Assembly: GCA_037447605.1 (NCBI GenBank)
Contig: CM074811.1
Span: 3,395,302-3,452,037 of the forward strand
Reading direction: 5' to 3'
From: Zygnema circumcarinatum
Lineage: Eukaryota > Streptophyta > Zygnematophyceae > Zygnematales > Zygnemataceae
DNA: 56,736 bases
Within the stretch, counting starts at the first letter, position 1, and every line of letters begins with the position of its first letter. This document shows, piece after piece, positions 36,309-48,119 of the stretch. Made by a program: the position numbers and the translations under genes. Under the pieces are notes generated by a model, which worked only from the letters and a program-made list of their open reading frames with translations, did not search any database and was not told the origin of the DNA.

Positions 36309-36310
36309 GG
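36230..36310. repeat. GGGCAT hexamer minisatellite
   Basis: About 13 perfect copies of GGGCAT. One frame gives Ala-Trp repeats, another Gly-His, and the minus strand Met-Pro. Confidence 0.98.
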
Positions 36311-37131
36311 AGTGACATAGCCACATTGGCATTAGGACGTGGGGATGGCATGCACATGACACGGGCATGGACTCAATTGCGAGGCACCGCAAGGTGACGG
36401 CAAAGACTGCGGCTGCTTGGGCATGGCAAGGGGCATGGGGAGATCTTGGGTGAGTATGAACGTAAGTTGCATGCCATGACTTGCCATGACTTGTTGGCGC
36501 TCGACGGTTTCACATGAAAGCAATAGTAAGTTCATGCATGAAGGGGATCGCGCAGGCCATGCCATGAAGTTTTTCATGGAAGACATGCACCGTTCATGAA
36601 TGCAACTTGCACACATCACAAACAAAGTCAAACCCGACACCCCACGATCAAAGATCAGAAAAGCAGAAAACATGCAAGAGTCAACAGAGTTATCCATACT
36701 GTAAAACGGCCCAACGGACTGCAGAATATTCATCCTGTGATCCTCATATTCCTTCACCTTGACATTCATTGATGCCTCCTTCCCCCATTGATGTCTTATG
36801 TCATAGACAAAGGACTCGAACAGTTTTAAATTTCACCGTCCGACCTGATCTCCGGCCTCTCGGCACGACGAGAGTGCTCCTATACAGACTTTAGTGACAG
36901 AGAGCAACCCAGCCGGCCTTCCACTTGCATTAACTACTCTCGAATATGACGAAGAGACTCAAGCAGAGAGAGGGACGGGGAGAAAGGGATCATCGCAGAG
37001 GGACATCGAGATGGAAAGAGGAGGCGAGGAGTCTGAAGGGGTATGGAGAGCTATCCTCTAGAGGGAGACTGTGAAGAGGATGAAAGAGTAAACTCGATGA
37101 GAAAGTGAGAGAGAGACAGAGCGAGAGTGAG

Positions 37132-40100
37132 TCACAACCGTCTGTCCTGGTGGTAGGAGTAGAGCACGAGAGTGCCGTCCATAGCCGCTACCGCAAGCAG
37201 ACCGGATGCCTCGTATGCCGCGACACATGTGACTTGAGAGCCTGCGGGACCGGTCACATACGGCAAAACCTTACTCCCTTACAGAGACAACGCTTCCTTA
37301 TTGAAACCCGGCGATGCAAGGGGAGTTGGGACTCAGGCTGAATATATTATGCAGGCAGCTGTTTTCGCCATTAGCACCTCCTCAACTAGATGAATCTCCC
37401 CCCCCTCCATCAATCCCTCTCCCTCTCGCCGTCTCTTTTTTCTCTCCCTCTCTCCCCCTCTTCCTCATATAATGTCATGGAATATAATTTAGATTTCCTC
37501 CACCCTATTTTTTCCTTAATCTTTTCTGAATCAGACAGAGGAAACCAAGGTAACACACCTTTCAAGTCGGACAGTTGAGTGATTTTTTTCCCCGTCCAAA
37601 CGTCCCAGACATATAGGTAGCCATCCTTTGTCCCGGCAGCTCCAATGCGCCCCATTCCTGCAAATGCAGTCATTCTGCACCAACGGAAAATGCATGAGTC
37701 ATAAAAAGACGACTTATCACTTTTGTTCCAACCTATTGCAAGATTACCAGAAACGTAAGGAATGAATAGATTGAAAAATGTGCCAGAAAAAAAAAAATGA
37801 GTACATACCTTTGGTCCACTGGGCCGCCGATGATCAGAGTGTTACGGTGAAGCCATGACGGGCAACATGTAAACTCCGGTTGAATGCCGTTGGATTTTTC
37901 CGTGAGCGGCAACTGAAACTGATTCTCATGTAGAGGGGCAGTTGCCCTTGAGGACGCCATCACCATGAGAGCCATAGGCTGGGTAAAAACATCCTCTACT
38001 TCATCTCCACCATCTAAAAGCATAAGAGATCCCCCAAAAGCCCCATCCGCCGCAATTTGAGCAAAGTAATTGAAGGGAGGAGAGGAAGAGAGAGAGTAGT
38101 GAAACTTAGACGATTTTAAAAGGAAGGCGATAATGGAATCAAATAGTAAACTCTGATAGAGAATGCATCAACTACTCACTTTGAGGGAAAATGTTCTTCT
38201 GTCCTTCGACCAATGGTGTTGGTGAAGAGGGCTTTCTCTCTGCCGTCCTTAGTTTGGCTTCGCTAGTTGTGAGAGGCTCCAAAACATGTACTGAAGAGAG
38301 GAGAGAGAATCGGTTATGGCATGTTGAGATAAGAAGCCCTTTCTCAATGTCCCTGCAAAAGGCACCGATGAATATAGAAACGGTAGCATAATTAAACGCA
38401 CTCAAAACAGACCCAAGTAGTAAACGCCCTTATGTTAACGGTGAACATAGTTCAAAGAAATCTGCTTAGGGGGGCACAGAATTCAGCAAAACAGTGGAAG
38501 AAGTAGCTCGTCGTCACCAAATAGCAAGAGAGCCGCGGTATGCAGCTCCCACAATGTGGGTGGGCCTTCCTGGCACTGCCGATAATGAGATAATCCGATC
38601 AAAAGGAATCCCGTGATAATGAGCTGATGGAAGCATGTACCTCCTTCTACTCCTTCTGGCCATCCCAAACAATCTGATGTCAGTCCACACCACAAGTTTG
38701 ACCCAGGATCCCACGGAAACTCAGTGCACCTTTCGCAGCATAATCTATTGCCTTGCGAACTCTAAACCTCTAAGTAAGGAGAGACTTCACAGAAACATAC
38801 GTCCAGTTCTCTTCCATCTGCCAGCACACTAGTGCTCCTCCGTCTCCTCCGGCTAACAAAGTGGTCGGAGAGGGTGTAAGTAAGCAGCGGAGACGGACGT
38901 CAACTTCAAGCCTGGCGATGGCTTGCTCAGAATTAGGACTCCAGTCCACAATAGAAATAGCATTCTTGTCGGTCGCACGCTGCTGGAAATCATTGCTGCC
39001 ACATCCAAGACCAATAAAACAGTCTTAAGGGGGGTGGAGAGAGTAAGAGAGGGAGAAGGGGAGGGGGGGGGGGGGGGGGGGGGGGGGGGNNNNNNNNNNG
39101 GGAGGAGGGGGCGAGAGGGTGAGTGGGGGAGGATAATGACGGACGTCGAGAAACACGTTCAGAAAGGGAGGGCGAAGGATGGTGGGGAGGATGGATGGAG
39201 GCAGCGGGTGGGGCGAAGGAAAAGTTGCGTTCATCGTGATCATGATGGTGTTCTGTACATCTGATCTTGGACCTCGCCTGCAAGAACACACCTTTGCTGA
39301 GGCAGCACAATGGAGTGAATGGTGAGGAGACGATCGCCAGTTGGAAGGAACGCAAGTCCACTGCTTCCTGCCATTCCCTGCATCAGCATTTCCACACACA
39401 ATAAGCTTCTTAATAATCATCAACTCTTCAACCAGTTTTCCCCCCGGTACAGCTCGAGAGAGAGATACAGAGATACAGAGATTGCTCGTTTAAGTATGCA
39501 TACTGCTGAAACCAATTCACAGACCTTGGAAAAGCTATATCAGAACCAAGCCGGTTTCAGCTTCATGCTAAGAACTTCAGATGCATTTCATGTCCAGGAG
39601 CAATGCTACTTACATTCTCTCTATCCTCAGAGTCAGTATCATACTCCTTTAACGCCAACCGCAGGCTAGCCTCCAAGTTGCAGCTGTATTGTATTGTACT
39701 GTTCCCTTCATCTTGTAACGGTCTCAACTCCTTATTTGAACTCACACGATATACAAAGACTTCGCGGTCTAGTTGCTTGGGTTCTCCACAACAAACACTT
39801 AGTCTAATGTTCCCATCGTTTTTGTTGACGTGAACGGAAAGAACTGGCAGTGGATGTTTTAGACCAAGGGCAGGTTCCAAGTTCTTCAACAGCTTAGAGT
39901 CCCAGCGAGGCAAAGACTCCTTAGTCTCGACCACACATAAAATTGAGCTTTTACCAGCTACCGTCTGATTGTCTTTTGATGTGGATCTATGTGGAGACGA
40001 CCTTTCACTTGCTTCCGCCATTGAAGCTACAGCTTTATCTGGACCCAGTGACTCAGATTGAGCGACAGAGAATGCTTGAGCTCGAAGAATTGGACATCTT

Positions 40101-43100
40101 CCTTGATTATCTTGAGAAGAAAAAGGAGCCTCTGAGACTGAGTGGATGGATGATTGAGGAACAAGCTGCAGATTTAGAAGTTCTGCCACTGCCAGATTGT
40201 CTGCCAATGGCGGCATGACAGTTGTGGAAACACTCTGAGTAAGCAGCATATGTCCACTGCTCACCTCCACATTTGGAAGACTTGAACTTTGCCTCGCCTC
40301 CTGCTGACGTAAGTTCTCGAAACCGTTGCCTTCTGCAGCACTTTTTTCTTGATCTTCATGTCCAGCTGTCGATGTGCCCAGAACCAGTGGAGCATAGACA
40401 GCATTTCTTGACTTCATTGGACTTCGGAAGGGAGGACAAGTTTCATCTTCTTCATATCGAGCTGGTGATGGACTCAGGACCAAAGGAGTGTATGCAGCCC
40501 TTCTTGACTTGAGTTCACTATTTGTCCTCGTGGGCATGGGACTCTGGAAGGGAGAACAGGAAGCTGGGAATTGTGAATCTTCTAGCTTCAGAGTGCTTCT
40601 CGCGGTTACCCTATTGTCTACAATATGCCACGGTTCTGTGAAGTTGGCAGTCGCTGCCTGAGGACTCGACAGGTTGCACTGTGAGCTTCTCTCTCTATCG
40701 CTACTAGTAATACCATTACTGGCTAATAGTGGATGTGCTGGATCAAAGTTGGGAAGATGAGCATCATGATTGGGAACCTCAGACTTGCAGTTGGAATGTG
40801 AATGCATGCTAGAGAAAATGCTCTTCTCCTTGGCTGCCGGGTCGACGGTGTCACCTGGTAAGCCACATAAGTCCAGAAGAGACTCTGCAGCACGAATCTC
40901 AGCTGAGTGGATAGATATTTCGCCAGAACTACCTCTCGGACAAGGACTCTCAGTTGCGGTTGGGGATTCTACCTTAGAAGCAGTTGGTGAATTTTCTGCA
41001 CGTTCGGAGTTAGGGGCTTGCAGTTCTTCAAGCTCAGGCAGAGATGGATCAGCTACAATTGGAGAATCTACCCTCTTCAAGTTCCCAAAGGAAGTATTCT
41101 TCACAGAAAGCCCGAGGTTCTCTTCCAAAACATCAATTTTTAATCGCATGGCAAAACCACTCGTTCTTGCTTCCTTATCACCAGCAAAAGCCTCCCTTAA
41201 TGACCGTCTCTCGAAAGGCTCAGAGGAGATCCTCTCTTCCGAGGGCGAGGGTGGCCATTGAGTTGCTTCAACAATGTCATTGGAAGGGCTTTCCGTTTCA
41301 CTGTCCTCACCTACAGCGTTTCTGCAAGGCCGCCTCTGAGCAGTGGGAGAATCAATGTCTTCTGAAGATTCAGTTTTCGGCTCTAACTTGGCTATAGCAG
41401 CCGCCGGATTTGAAATGAAAGTGTCATTTTCTTCACTTTCATGGCCACAGGCAACATCCAATATGGGTGGCAGGATTTGCTTTTCCTTTCTGACATCGTT
41501 GACAACTGCCTCTTGCTCGCTCTGATGGTCCTGTCCTTGAGATCTACAGCTCTTACCAATGATTTCTCCGTCCAGCGATCTCAAATCCTGCTTTGAGTTG
41601 GCTTCAGACACCTGAGCCTTCTCCATTTTCTCCTTGTAAACCTCCTGAAGCTGCGCTCTCATTTTTCTTTCCTCAAGAACGCCTTCTGAATGAACTGGGT
41701 GCATCACCGCATCAGAAAAAGCACAAGGATCGTCTGTTTCTTCATCCTCAACGTTAGGTTCTCTCGCCATCTTCGTGTCCAACAGTTCGCCAAAAGGACT
41801 GCGCCTCAAAAGTTCGTTAAAGTTTTCTCTGCCGTCCGGTGCCTTTAAATATACATTACCCGCAGTGTCCTGTTCACAAAATTCCTGAAGTCCATCCGTG
41901 GGATATCCGAAAACTTGCCTCTCAGGATTTCTTATAACATTGACACCAGTTTCTGCACTTCTGTTAATCTGAATGACTTTCTTATCCCCTTCACTATTAG
42001 GCAATTCAACACGAACTACTCCAAACAAATTCCGGGAGTCGCTTCGCCTCCGCTTTTTTCTCCAGAACAGATCATCTAGTTGCCTTGCAGATGTCACTTG
42101 CTCTGCAATACCAATCTCCTGCTTAGAACTACGGAATGCAAGGTCTCCGATTTCTGCTGGACTGAAAAGTTCCGTTTCCTGCTTGCCATCCAGATGGTTC
42201 ACACCTACAGGCCCATTCAATCTACCTGCGTTCTTCCAAGCCACATTTAGCTCTAGTTTTTGCTTTCCGGATGCTGACTCCGTTCTGGGATCAAGACTTT
42301 CCAGTCGACATTGAATGTGACTGGATTCAAATAGATGGGGATGCTGCTGGTCCGCCATATACTCGCTCTTGCTAGAGTCTGTCTTTCGGTCGATTTCCTT
42401 TACCTCTTCCTGCTTACAAACAAGGTCAAGCTGCCGATATGAATCCTGATAAATGTTTTTATAGACCAGTGGATCGGTATAGGAAATTTGGCCTTTGGGG
42501 ACATCAAACCCTGAGAGTTTCTTGCTAGTATGGTAAATTTCCGTTTTTCCTGCTTGTTTATGAGAACGGGCTCCACCATGCTTGGGACGTTGCTTCCATG
42601 GACTGTTTCTAGAAACAGAATCTGTCTTAAAAGCGTTGCTATCCGACTCAAAATCGTGTGTCATCTCAGTTTTGACTATGACACCTTTTCGCCTGATACT
42701 CTCATCTGTCAAAGCTGCTGTTAACATCCTCCAGACCATTGCCTGTGACGAACATTTTGCAGTTAAGCCCGTCTCCCTACGAAAATTTTCCAACCTCCTT
42801 AATACAGTCCTTTGAGGAAGGGTCCGTTCAAATTCCAAACTGGCTATTGCAATCCTCCCACCGAAAGGGCCGGCGCCCTCAGTATGCTCATTCCCTATTG
42901 CTGAGGGTGAAAGTACTTGAAATTTTTCCAGCCTCCGACTCCCCTTGGGCCTATTTCTAGATGTCGCACCAGACCCGATCCTCCTGCTCTCCCATTTGTC
43001 TAATTCTTCGTTTTCTTCATCTTCCGCATCTTGTTCATGTTGTCTGCAAGGCGTTCTATAACAGTCACCTTCGGCTGTGAAATCACTTGTACCAGGCCTG

Positions 43101-45740
43101 AACGAGGGAACTGACGGCTTCATCTCCCAATCAGAATTGCCAGTGCAATCTCCAGCTTGGCTGTCACTCCAAGCTGTAAGGAATGCTAGAGAATATGCAT
43201 CACCCGCATCCTCAACTTGACCTGGGGTAATAGAATCCACGCAAGCACCATAAGGGCCCATAGAAACACCTACAACTCTGCTCGACACTGCTGGTTTAGC
43301 TGCAGTTGAGTCCAAGACGTTTGACCTTTCTATCGAAATATCTTCTCCATTGGCCCTTTCCGCTATATTGCCGTAAACTACACTCCGACCAAAAGATTTG
43401 TCAGTGCCAAACTCCGGAGACTGTTTGGCCCTCTTTCTCTGGTGAGGAGTTGCAACGTCGTCCGATCTAGCCATTGCATCACACAAGATATCCTTCATAG
43501 AACGATGGGCCACGTGAAACAAGGGAGCATTCGAACGCGCCGTTGCTGGGTCCGTAGGACAACTTGAATTCCTGCTAAGTGGACAGACAAAAGATCGTTC
43601 ACCCATGTAGCATCCAGTTGTTTGGGTCTCCTGTACTTTCTTCCTATTGGGCTTTTGCATCACGGGAGCGCCTGCAGTAGGGTCTATTTGCATGCGTGTA
43701 AGTTTAGCGGACTCTTCTTTCTCTCGCTCTGTCGCCAAGATGCGGCTGCTTCTTGCTTTTTTGTACAGGTTGAGAGGGGCAGCATAGTCAGTTGTTTCCA
43801 ATGGAACATCCTGACAGTGGCTTGCTTGGGGTCCATCGCTAATGAATTTTCTTTTTGCCCTTGGCTTCCTTTCCTTCGTCATAGCGAGCAATGTATTCGT
43901 CGAGAGCTCCACAAAGGGCGACCGTCGTCCATCTGACTGGAGAAAAGAGGCAATGTTTTAGCTCATATCTAGCCATACAGAAAAGTTGTCTATCTCTTAT
44001 AATGCTTTCAGCAGGACACTGAGGATGTGTCGCTTAGAAGTGTTGTAGCTTGAAAGAATTCTGGGACACAGCAAAATCACAAAAGTTACGCATACAATGA
44101 GAAAAAGCTATGCTGTAGCACCTTAGAGCCTACACTAGTGCAAGACAGGGATATCTAACCTTGTAAGACGAAGCCGACGGTGTATGTTGTTCACATCCGA
44201 GAAGTGGAGCATTAGTTTTTGGCGATAATTCGAGCGGTTGCATATCCTGTTGCCTTGCAGTATCTGGCTCGGCAGGCACATTCTGCATCTCAAAAGCGGC
44301 AGCGGTGCCTGCTAGCCATAACTCTTGTTCTTCAAGTGTTTCCTTCATGGCTCCATCGAATCTGCTGCTGACACTTTGATGGGTGCTAGGTTCTTCCACA
44401 CTGATTGAATCTTCTAGTAAATTTTGCAGAAAGTTTCGTACAACCCTCTTTTGGAAGCCAAAAGCCTGGAAGTTATAGAAAGGGTCTTAGTCAGTCAGCC
44501 AAATTGAATCGCCAATGCAAACTTTGCGAAGGCCGGAACAAGAAAGATGATCATTGCGCAAGCGTTCTAATCTAGAGTTGGCAGCATTACGCTGAATTAG
44601 TAAACGTAGTTTTCCCAACTATAAAGACTCAAAAATCCGAAAAGCTAAATGCTGAGTTTAACCGAGCAACAGGAACAACGACAGGAAGTGAAATACTTCA
44701 AGGCCGTTCATTCTTCTGCGCTTCGAATGACTCCAAAGGGCGCCACTATGCTTCCACTTCATGGTTTCAATCCAGACCACATCAGGGCTATGGCCTGTAT
44801 GTCTCATGCCTTCCTCGCATTCCACCTGGCACAATAATGCGAATTTGCTTCTCTGATTACGTTCCATGGAACAAAGCAATTACAGCCACAGCACATTGAA
44901 ATGAATTGATTTTCGTCTAAAGTCAAAAAGCTCAGCAAAGAGTTTTCGTGATACAATACACTCTAAGCTCCTGATCAAACAATTTGACTGGACAACTGCT
45001 GTAATGTACAAAAGCAAATAATCGTCTGCGGCGTGCTGCGTGCAATGGAGTAAGAGAGAGACAACTACGTATCAAACCAAGCTGCAACTAAATCTGAACC
45101 AAATTAGAGAATGCGAGCAATGATGTTGTCAAAAATATTCATAATCTGCTTTCAACTTTCCACAAAACATTTAACAACATCGTTATTATAATGGATTTAC
45201 GTCCTGATTCAATCAACATCTAAAGAGTGGCCATTTCGGCGTTGAGATTCATGAAATGGTCGGTGTTCCAGCAATGCAGTCACATACCACGAAAACAGGG
45301 CCCCTTTCCCCTTGTTGAATTGACATATAAAAGTTGTGTCCACAAAAGGTGCGAATCACTGAATAGCCAACAGGATAGGGAATCCTATCTTTTCCCTGCA
45401 TAGACATTTCCAAAAGGTTACTGACCACTGTGCTAACTCTGCAAAAAGAAACACGATCTATGAGCAACACAAACAAGTACAGAAGAATAATGCTGCTACT
45501 AACGTTCCCTTACAAAAACGCCCTGCGAGCAACTATTTTCAAACGTTTCCTAGCAGTCATTGGAATATCTGCAATTCTAAGGCAAATTTCAGAATGACGG
45601 CTACCCTGCAGCTGCTGAAGTACTTCTTCCTCCATGGACCGCTGTAAATCATTCCAATGCTCCTTATCTCCAGTCCTTCGTCGTCTTGCGAGACACCAGT
45701 CATCCAGATGACTTTCCTGCTTTTCAGCTGGCAGAACCGT
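37132..45740 (-). CDS. Large FYRN-FYRC protein with C-terminal WD-like repeats (5' end incomplete)
   Basis: Exons, in order of the minus strand: 45740-45514, 45438-45288, 44825-44697, 44465-44160, 43936-39614, 39377-39292, 38995-38801, 38673-38518, 38352-38180, 38013-37809, 37674-37559 and 37241-37132. They join in phase into at least 2058 codons. An upstream start exon is needed (phase 0 before 45740) and was not found. Residues 76-126, numbered from the first visible codon, form an FYRN domain (IPYPVGYSVIRTF, GPVFVV). Residues 127-195 form FYRC (DVVWIETMKWK, LEAFGFQKRVVRNF). A 1441-codon single exon encodes an acidic, Ser/Glu-rich, largely disordered middle with basic patches (KERKPRAKRKF). 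The last 346 residues contain WD-like blades (GAAGTKDGYLYVWDVWTGKK; LLAVAAMDGTLVLYS). FYR domains occur in chromatin proteins such as trithorax methyltransferases and JmjC demethylases, so a nuclear chromatin role is inferred. Confidence 0.8.
39090..39099. other. Assembly gap (10 N) in a G homopolymer
   Basis: Ten N bases follow a run of about 27 G inside the intron 38996-39291 of the FYR/WD gene. Coding exons on both sides join in phase, so the gap does not appear to remove coding sequence. Confidence 0.99.
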
Positions 45741-46388
45741 CTAAACAGCAGATTCAGCAGATATCCAGAAAACAACAATGAAAAATAAAAACACTCATAA
45801 TAACCGGGCCCTCCGTCTATCTCTATCTCCCAACTGCTATCCCCCTCTCCGCCATCCCTCCCTCCCTCCCTCCTGTCTAAATTTCAAGCTAGTTTGGCTG
45901 GTTGAAAAGTCAACTTAAGTAAAGCTAGCTTGCTTTATTAGAAGTCTCTGAGTTCCGCTAACTCAGCTCAAGTAAACTGAAAAAGCGATCCCAACTCGCT
46001 TACATAGTTTCACGAATCGTCAAAACAACGAGGCAAAAAGCAAAAAGTAGAAAGAAATGCTTTCTGCATGCAGTAGTATGCTTCTCCGCATGGTTCTGCA
46101 GCAACACAGTACAGTCTGCAATGCTGTGCGGCAGCACTTCACAGCCAATTTGGCAGCAGAGAGAGTGGGAGGGAGGGAGGGAGGGTGCGCCAAGATTTTC
46201 CAACAATCTGAAAAAGCTTCAGTGTAAAGGTTTCAAATTTTGCCGCTTCCAAATACCGTACGTACAATGGTACCGTACTGTAATGTGCATTTACCCACAT
46301 ATAATGTGTCCGAGTACAGTATTGCCACAGCCAAACAGCTTACGATGCAGCTCGTGATGTGCCCTTGCCATACGGTACGGCCTGACTG

Positions 46389-46620
46389 CTTTAGTACGAT
46401 GCAGTAAAGGCACCACAGATCGGACCATTAGACAAACCAGTCGACTGGTTGGCAACCAGTGGTTGCGGACCGAAACAACCATTCGACTGGTTGCCAACCA
46501 GTAGACGTCCAACCATTGCCATCCAATGGTTGTCCAATGGTTGCCGATCCACTGGTCCGAACTGTGAAAGGCAAAAGCGCTTGTGCTGTGCCTTTACCTT
46601 ACTGTACGATTTAGCATCAT
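46389..46620. mobile_element. Palindromic MITE, hAT-like in appearance
   Basis: The ends are imperfect inverted repeats: CAGTAAAGGCACCACAG near 46402, and CTGTGCCTTTACCTTACTG near 46588. The inner part holds GACTGGTTGGCAACCAGT (46441-46458) and its inverse GACTGGTTGCCAACCAGT (46485-46502), both nearly self-complementary. It has no coding capacity. The superfamily is a guess. Confidence 0.6.
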
Positions 46621-46632
46621 TAGAGAATTCCT

Positions 46633-46753
46633 AATTACACACCTTTTTGTCTAGATACACATCTTTAAACAGCGTCCCCTCCCAACAAAAAAATACTGTA
46701 CCATAAAAACAAAAAATGTGACCGTCGAAAAAGGTGCATATCTAGACGAAAAG
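46633..46753. mobile_element. Short inverted-repeat element (about 120 bp)
   Basis: The left end ACACACCTTTTTGTCTAGAT and the right end ATCTAGACGAAAAGGTGTGT are inverted repeats with one mismatch, around an AT-rich centre. It looks like a MITE; no target-site duplication is certain. Confidence 0.65.
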
Positions 46754-46783
46754 GTGTGTGAATAGCGTTTTCCTATTTTTTTA

Positions 46784-47834
46784 GGAAAATGATACAGGCG
46801 CCCCACTTTTTGGATATCTGCGCCCCCTTTCGGGAAAAAACTGTACTTTCATTTTGGCTAATCACGCCCCCCCCCCTTGGATCTTTCGGGAGGAGAGATC
46901 TTGTAGACAATCGGACCCCGCGCCTCGCGCGCAGGATCCGACCGTGCACCGACGTACGGCGCCGCGCATCGCGGCGCGGCCCGCGAGATGCGGCGAGCCT
47001 ACGGAAACGTTGTCCTTACCTGACCCTTTTGGGCCAGAGGTTACTACGTGGCAGTCTACCATTGGACAGCCCTGCTGCCGGTCCCCCATGCCGATACAGT
47101 GGACCCCCATAATATTTTCGCCATGGTTTCGGCAAATACTGGGCGAAAATATTATAATTTGCAAATATAAGGTCCGTGTTACCAATAGGCGAGCGGTATT
47201 ATGTTAGAGTTCATGTCTGTTTGTACGTAACGTATCGTATCGTATCGCACCATTCTTTAGATACACGAGCTCCTATTGGTGCCGTACATATACCGTACTA
47301 TTTAGAGATTCTATTCGTACTTACCGTACAGCGTAAAAGCGTGACCCATGTTTGAAATCCGTTTCGATTAGCAGATTTTGTATTGGAGAATAGGTCAGGT
47401 TAGGTTAACACCCCTAATACGTTAACATTGAGTTACCGTACAAAAAGGTGGTTTCGGCAAAATCGGGGCGAATTTCTTGGGGACGCACTGTACAAGGTGG
47501 AAAATATTATGGGGGTCCACTGTATCGGCATGGGGGACCGGCAGCAGGGCTGTCCAATGGTAGACTGCCACGTAGTAACCTCTGGCCCAAAAGGGTCAGG
47601 TAAGGACAACGTTTCCGTAGGCTCGCCGCATCTCGCGGGCCACGCCGCGATGCGCGGCGCCGTACGTCGGTGCACGGTCGGATCCTGCGCGCGAGGCGCG
47701 GGGTCCGATTGTCTACAAGATCTCTCCTCCCGAAAGATCCAAGGGGGGGGCGTGATTAGCCAAAATGAAAGTACAGTTTTTTTCCCGGAAGGGGGCGCGG
47801 ATATCCAAAAAGTGGGGCGCCTGTATCATTTTCC
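46784..47834. repeat. Near-perfect palindrome, arms of about 312 bp, split by an insertion
   Basis: The left arm 46784-47096 and right arm 47523-47834 are reverse complements with only a few mismatches. Both outer ends read GGAAAATGATACAGGCGCC. The inner ends read ...ATGCCGATA and TATCGGCAT.... Removing 47097-47522 and one TA would restore the uninterrupted centre GCCGATATCGGC. The arms are GC-rich and have no convincing protein. Foldback-type element is the simplest reading. Confidence 0.85.
47097..47522. mobile_element. pogo/Tc1-like non-autonomous element
   Basis: A 426-bp element with perfect 22-bp terminal inverted repeats beginning CAGTGGACCCCCATAATA, flanked on both sides by TA. CAGTGG termini and TA target duplication fit the pogo/Tigger branch of Tc1-mariner. 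It has no transposase. GGTTTCGGCAAA recurs inside near both ends in direct orientation. Confidence 0.75.
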
Positions 47835-47840
47835 CTAAAA

Positions 47841-48119
47841 TAGGGGGAGAGACCTTGACCATCGCCCGCGGAATTGAAAGATTCCGCCGGCGAAAAGGTA
47901 TTGATTTCGATTGCAGAATTCGGGTCGGAAACCGCGGCTCCCCCCGAACCTGTCTGTCCCGTCCGTACTTCAAAATAGGTTACAAAAATGAGATACAGGC
48001 TCGGCGCCCGAGCCTGTCGAACGTCCACTTTTGGCGAAAAAGGCCAGCCGTACAACGCGGAATTGGCCCGACGGGCTCGCGGAATTGGTTTGGCGCTGGT
48101 CAAGGTCTGACTCCCCCTA
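47841..48119. mobile_element. MITE with TAGGGGGAG...AGACCTTGACC termini
   Basis: The left end TAGGGGGAGAGACCTTGACC and the reverse complement of the right end, TAGGGGGAGTCAGACCTTGA, match over about 26 bp with a 2-bp length difference. It is about 280 bp long and non-coding, and directly abuts the palindrome on the left and the repeat copy at 48116 on the right. Confidence 0.6.

Larger units (their letters stand above)
32895..37131. other. 4.2-kb region without a recognised gene
   Basis: The YTH gene promoter should lie just right of 32894. Purine- or pyrimidine-rich runs occur at 32945-33240, 33850-33885, 34040-34370 and 34590-34740. An ATG at 34493 follows a plant-like AAACCCTAATTTCTTCAA leader, but the frame runs into CT repeat and I cannot build a gene. 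Positions 35520-36115 hold a cluster of ACGTGGC motifs. Positions 36230-36310 are a GGGCAT minisatellite, and 36350-36620 are rich in GCATG and CATGCCATG. The right end should hold the 3' UTR of the FYR/WD gene. Confidence 0.45.

Noticed and set aside
40770-42960. Several + strand frames of 60-160 codons opposite the 4.3-kb exon
   Set aside because: They are antisense shadows of the FYR/WD coding exon without their own splice or start context.
45605-45778. Alternative frame (FRRFCQLKSRKV...) for the first FYR-gene exon
   Set aside because: It ends at an exon border with the wrong phase. The other frame continues to a strong GTAAGG donor at 45513 and joins the FYRN exon in phase.
46854-47838. 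Open frames of 100-136 codons in the palindrome arms, one on each arm
   Set aside because: They are the same GC-rich repeat read on opposite strands, with no recognisable protein and no start or splice support.
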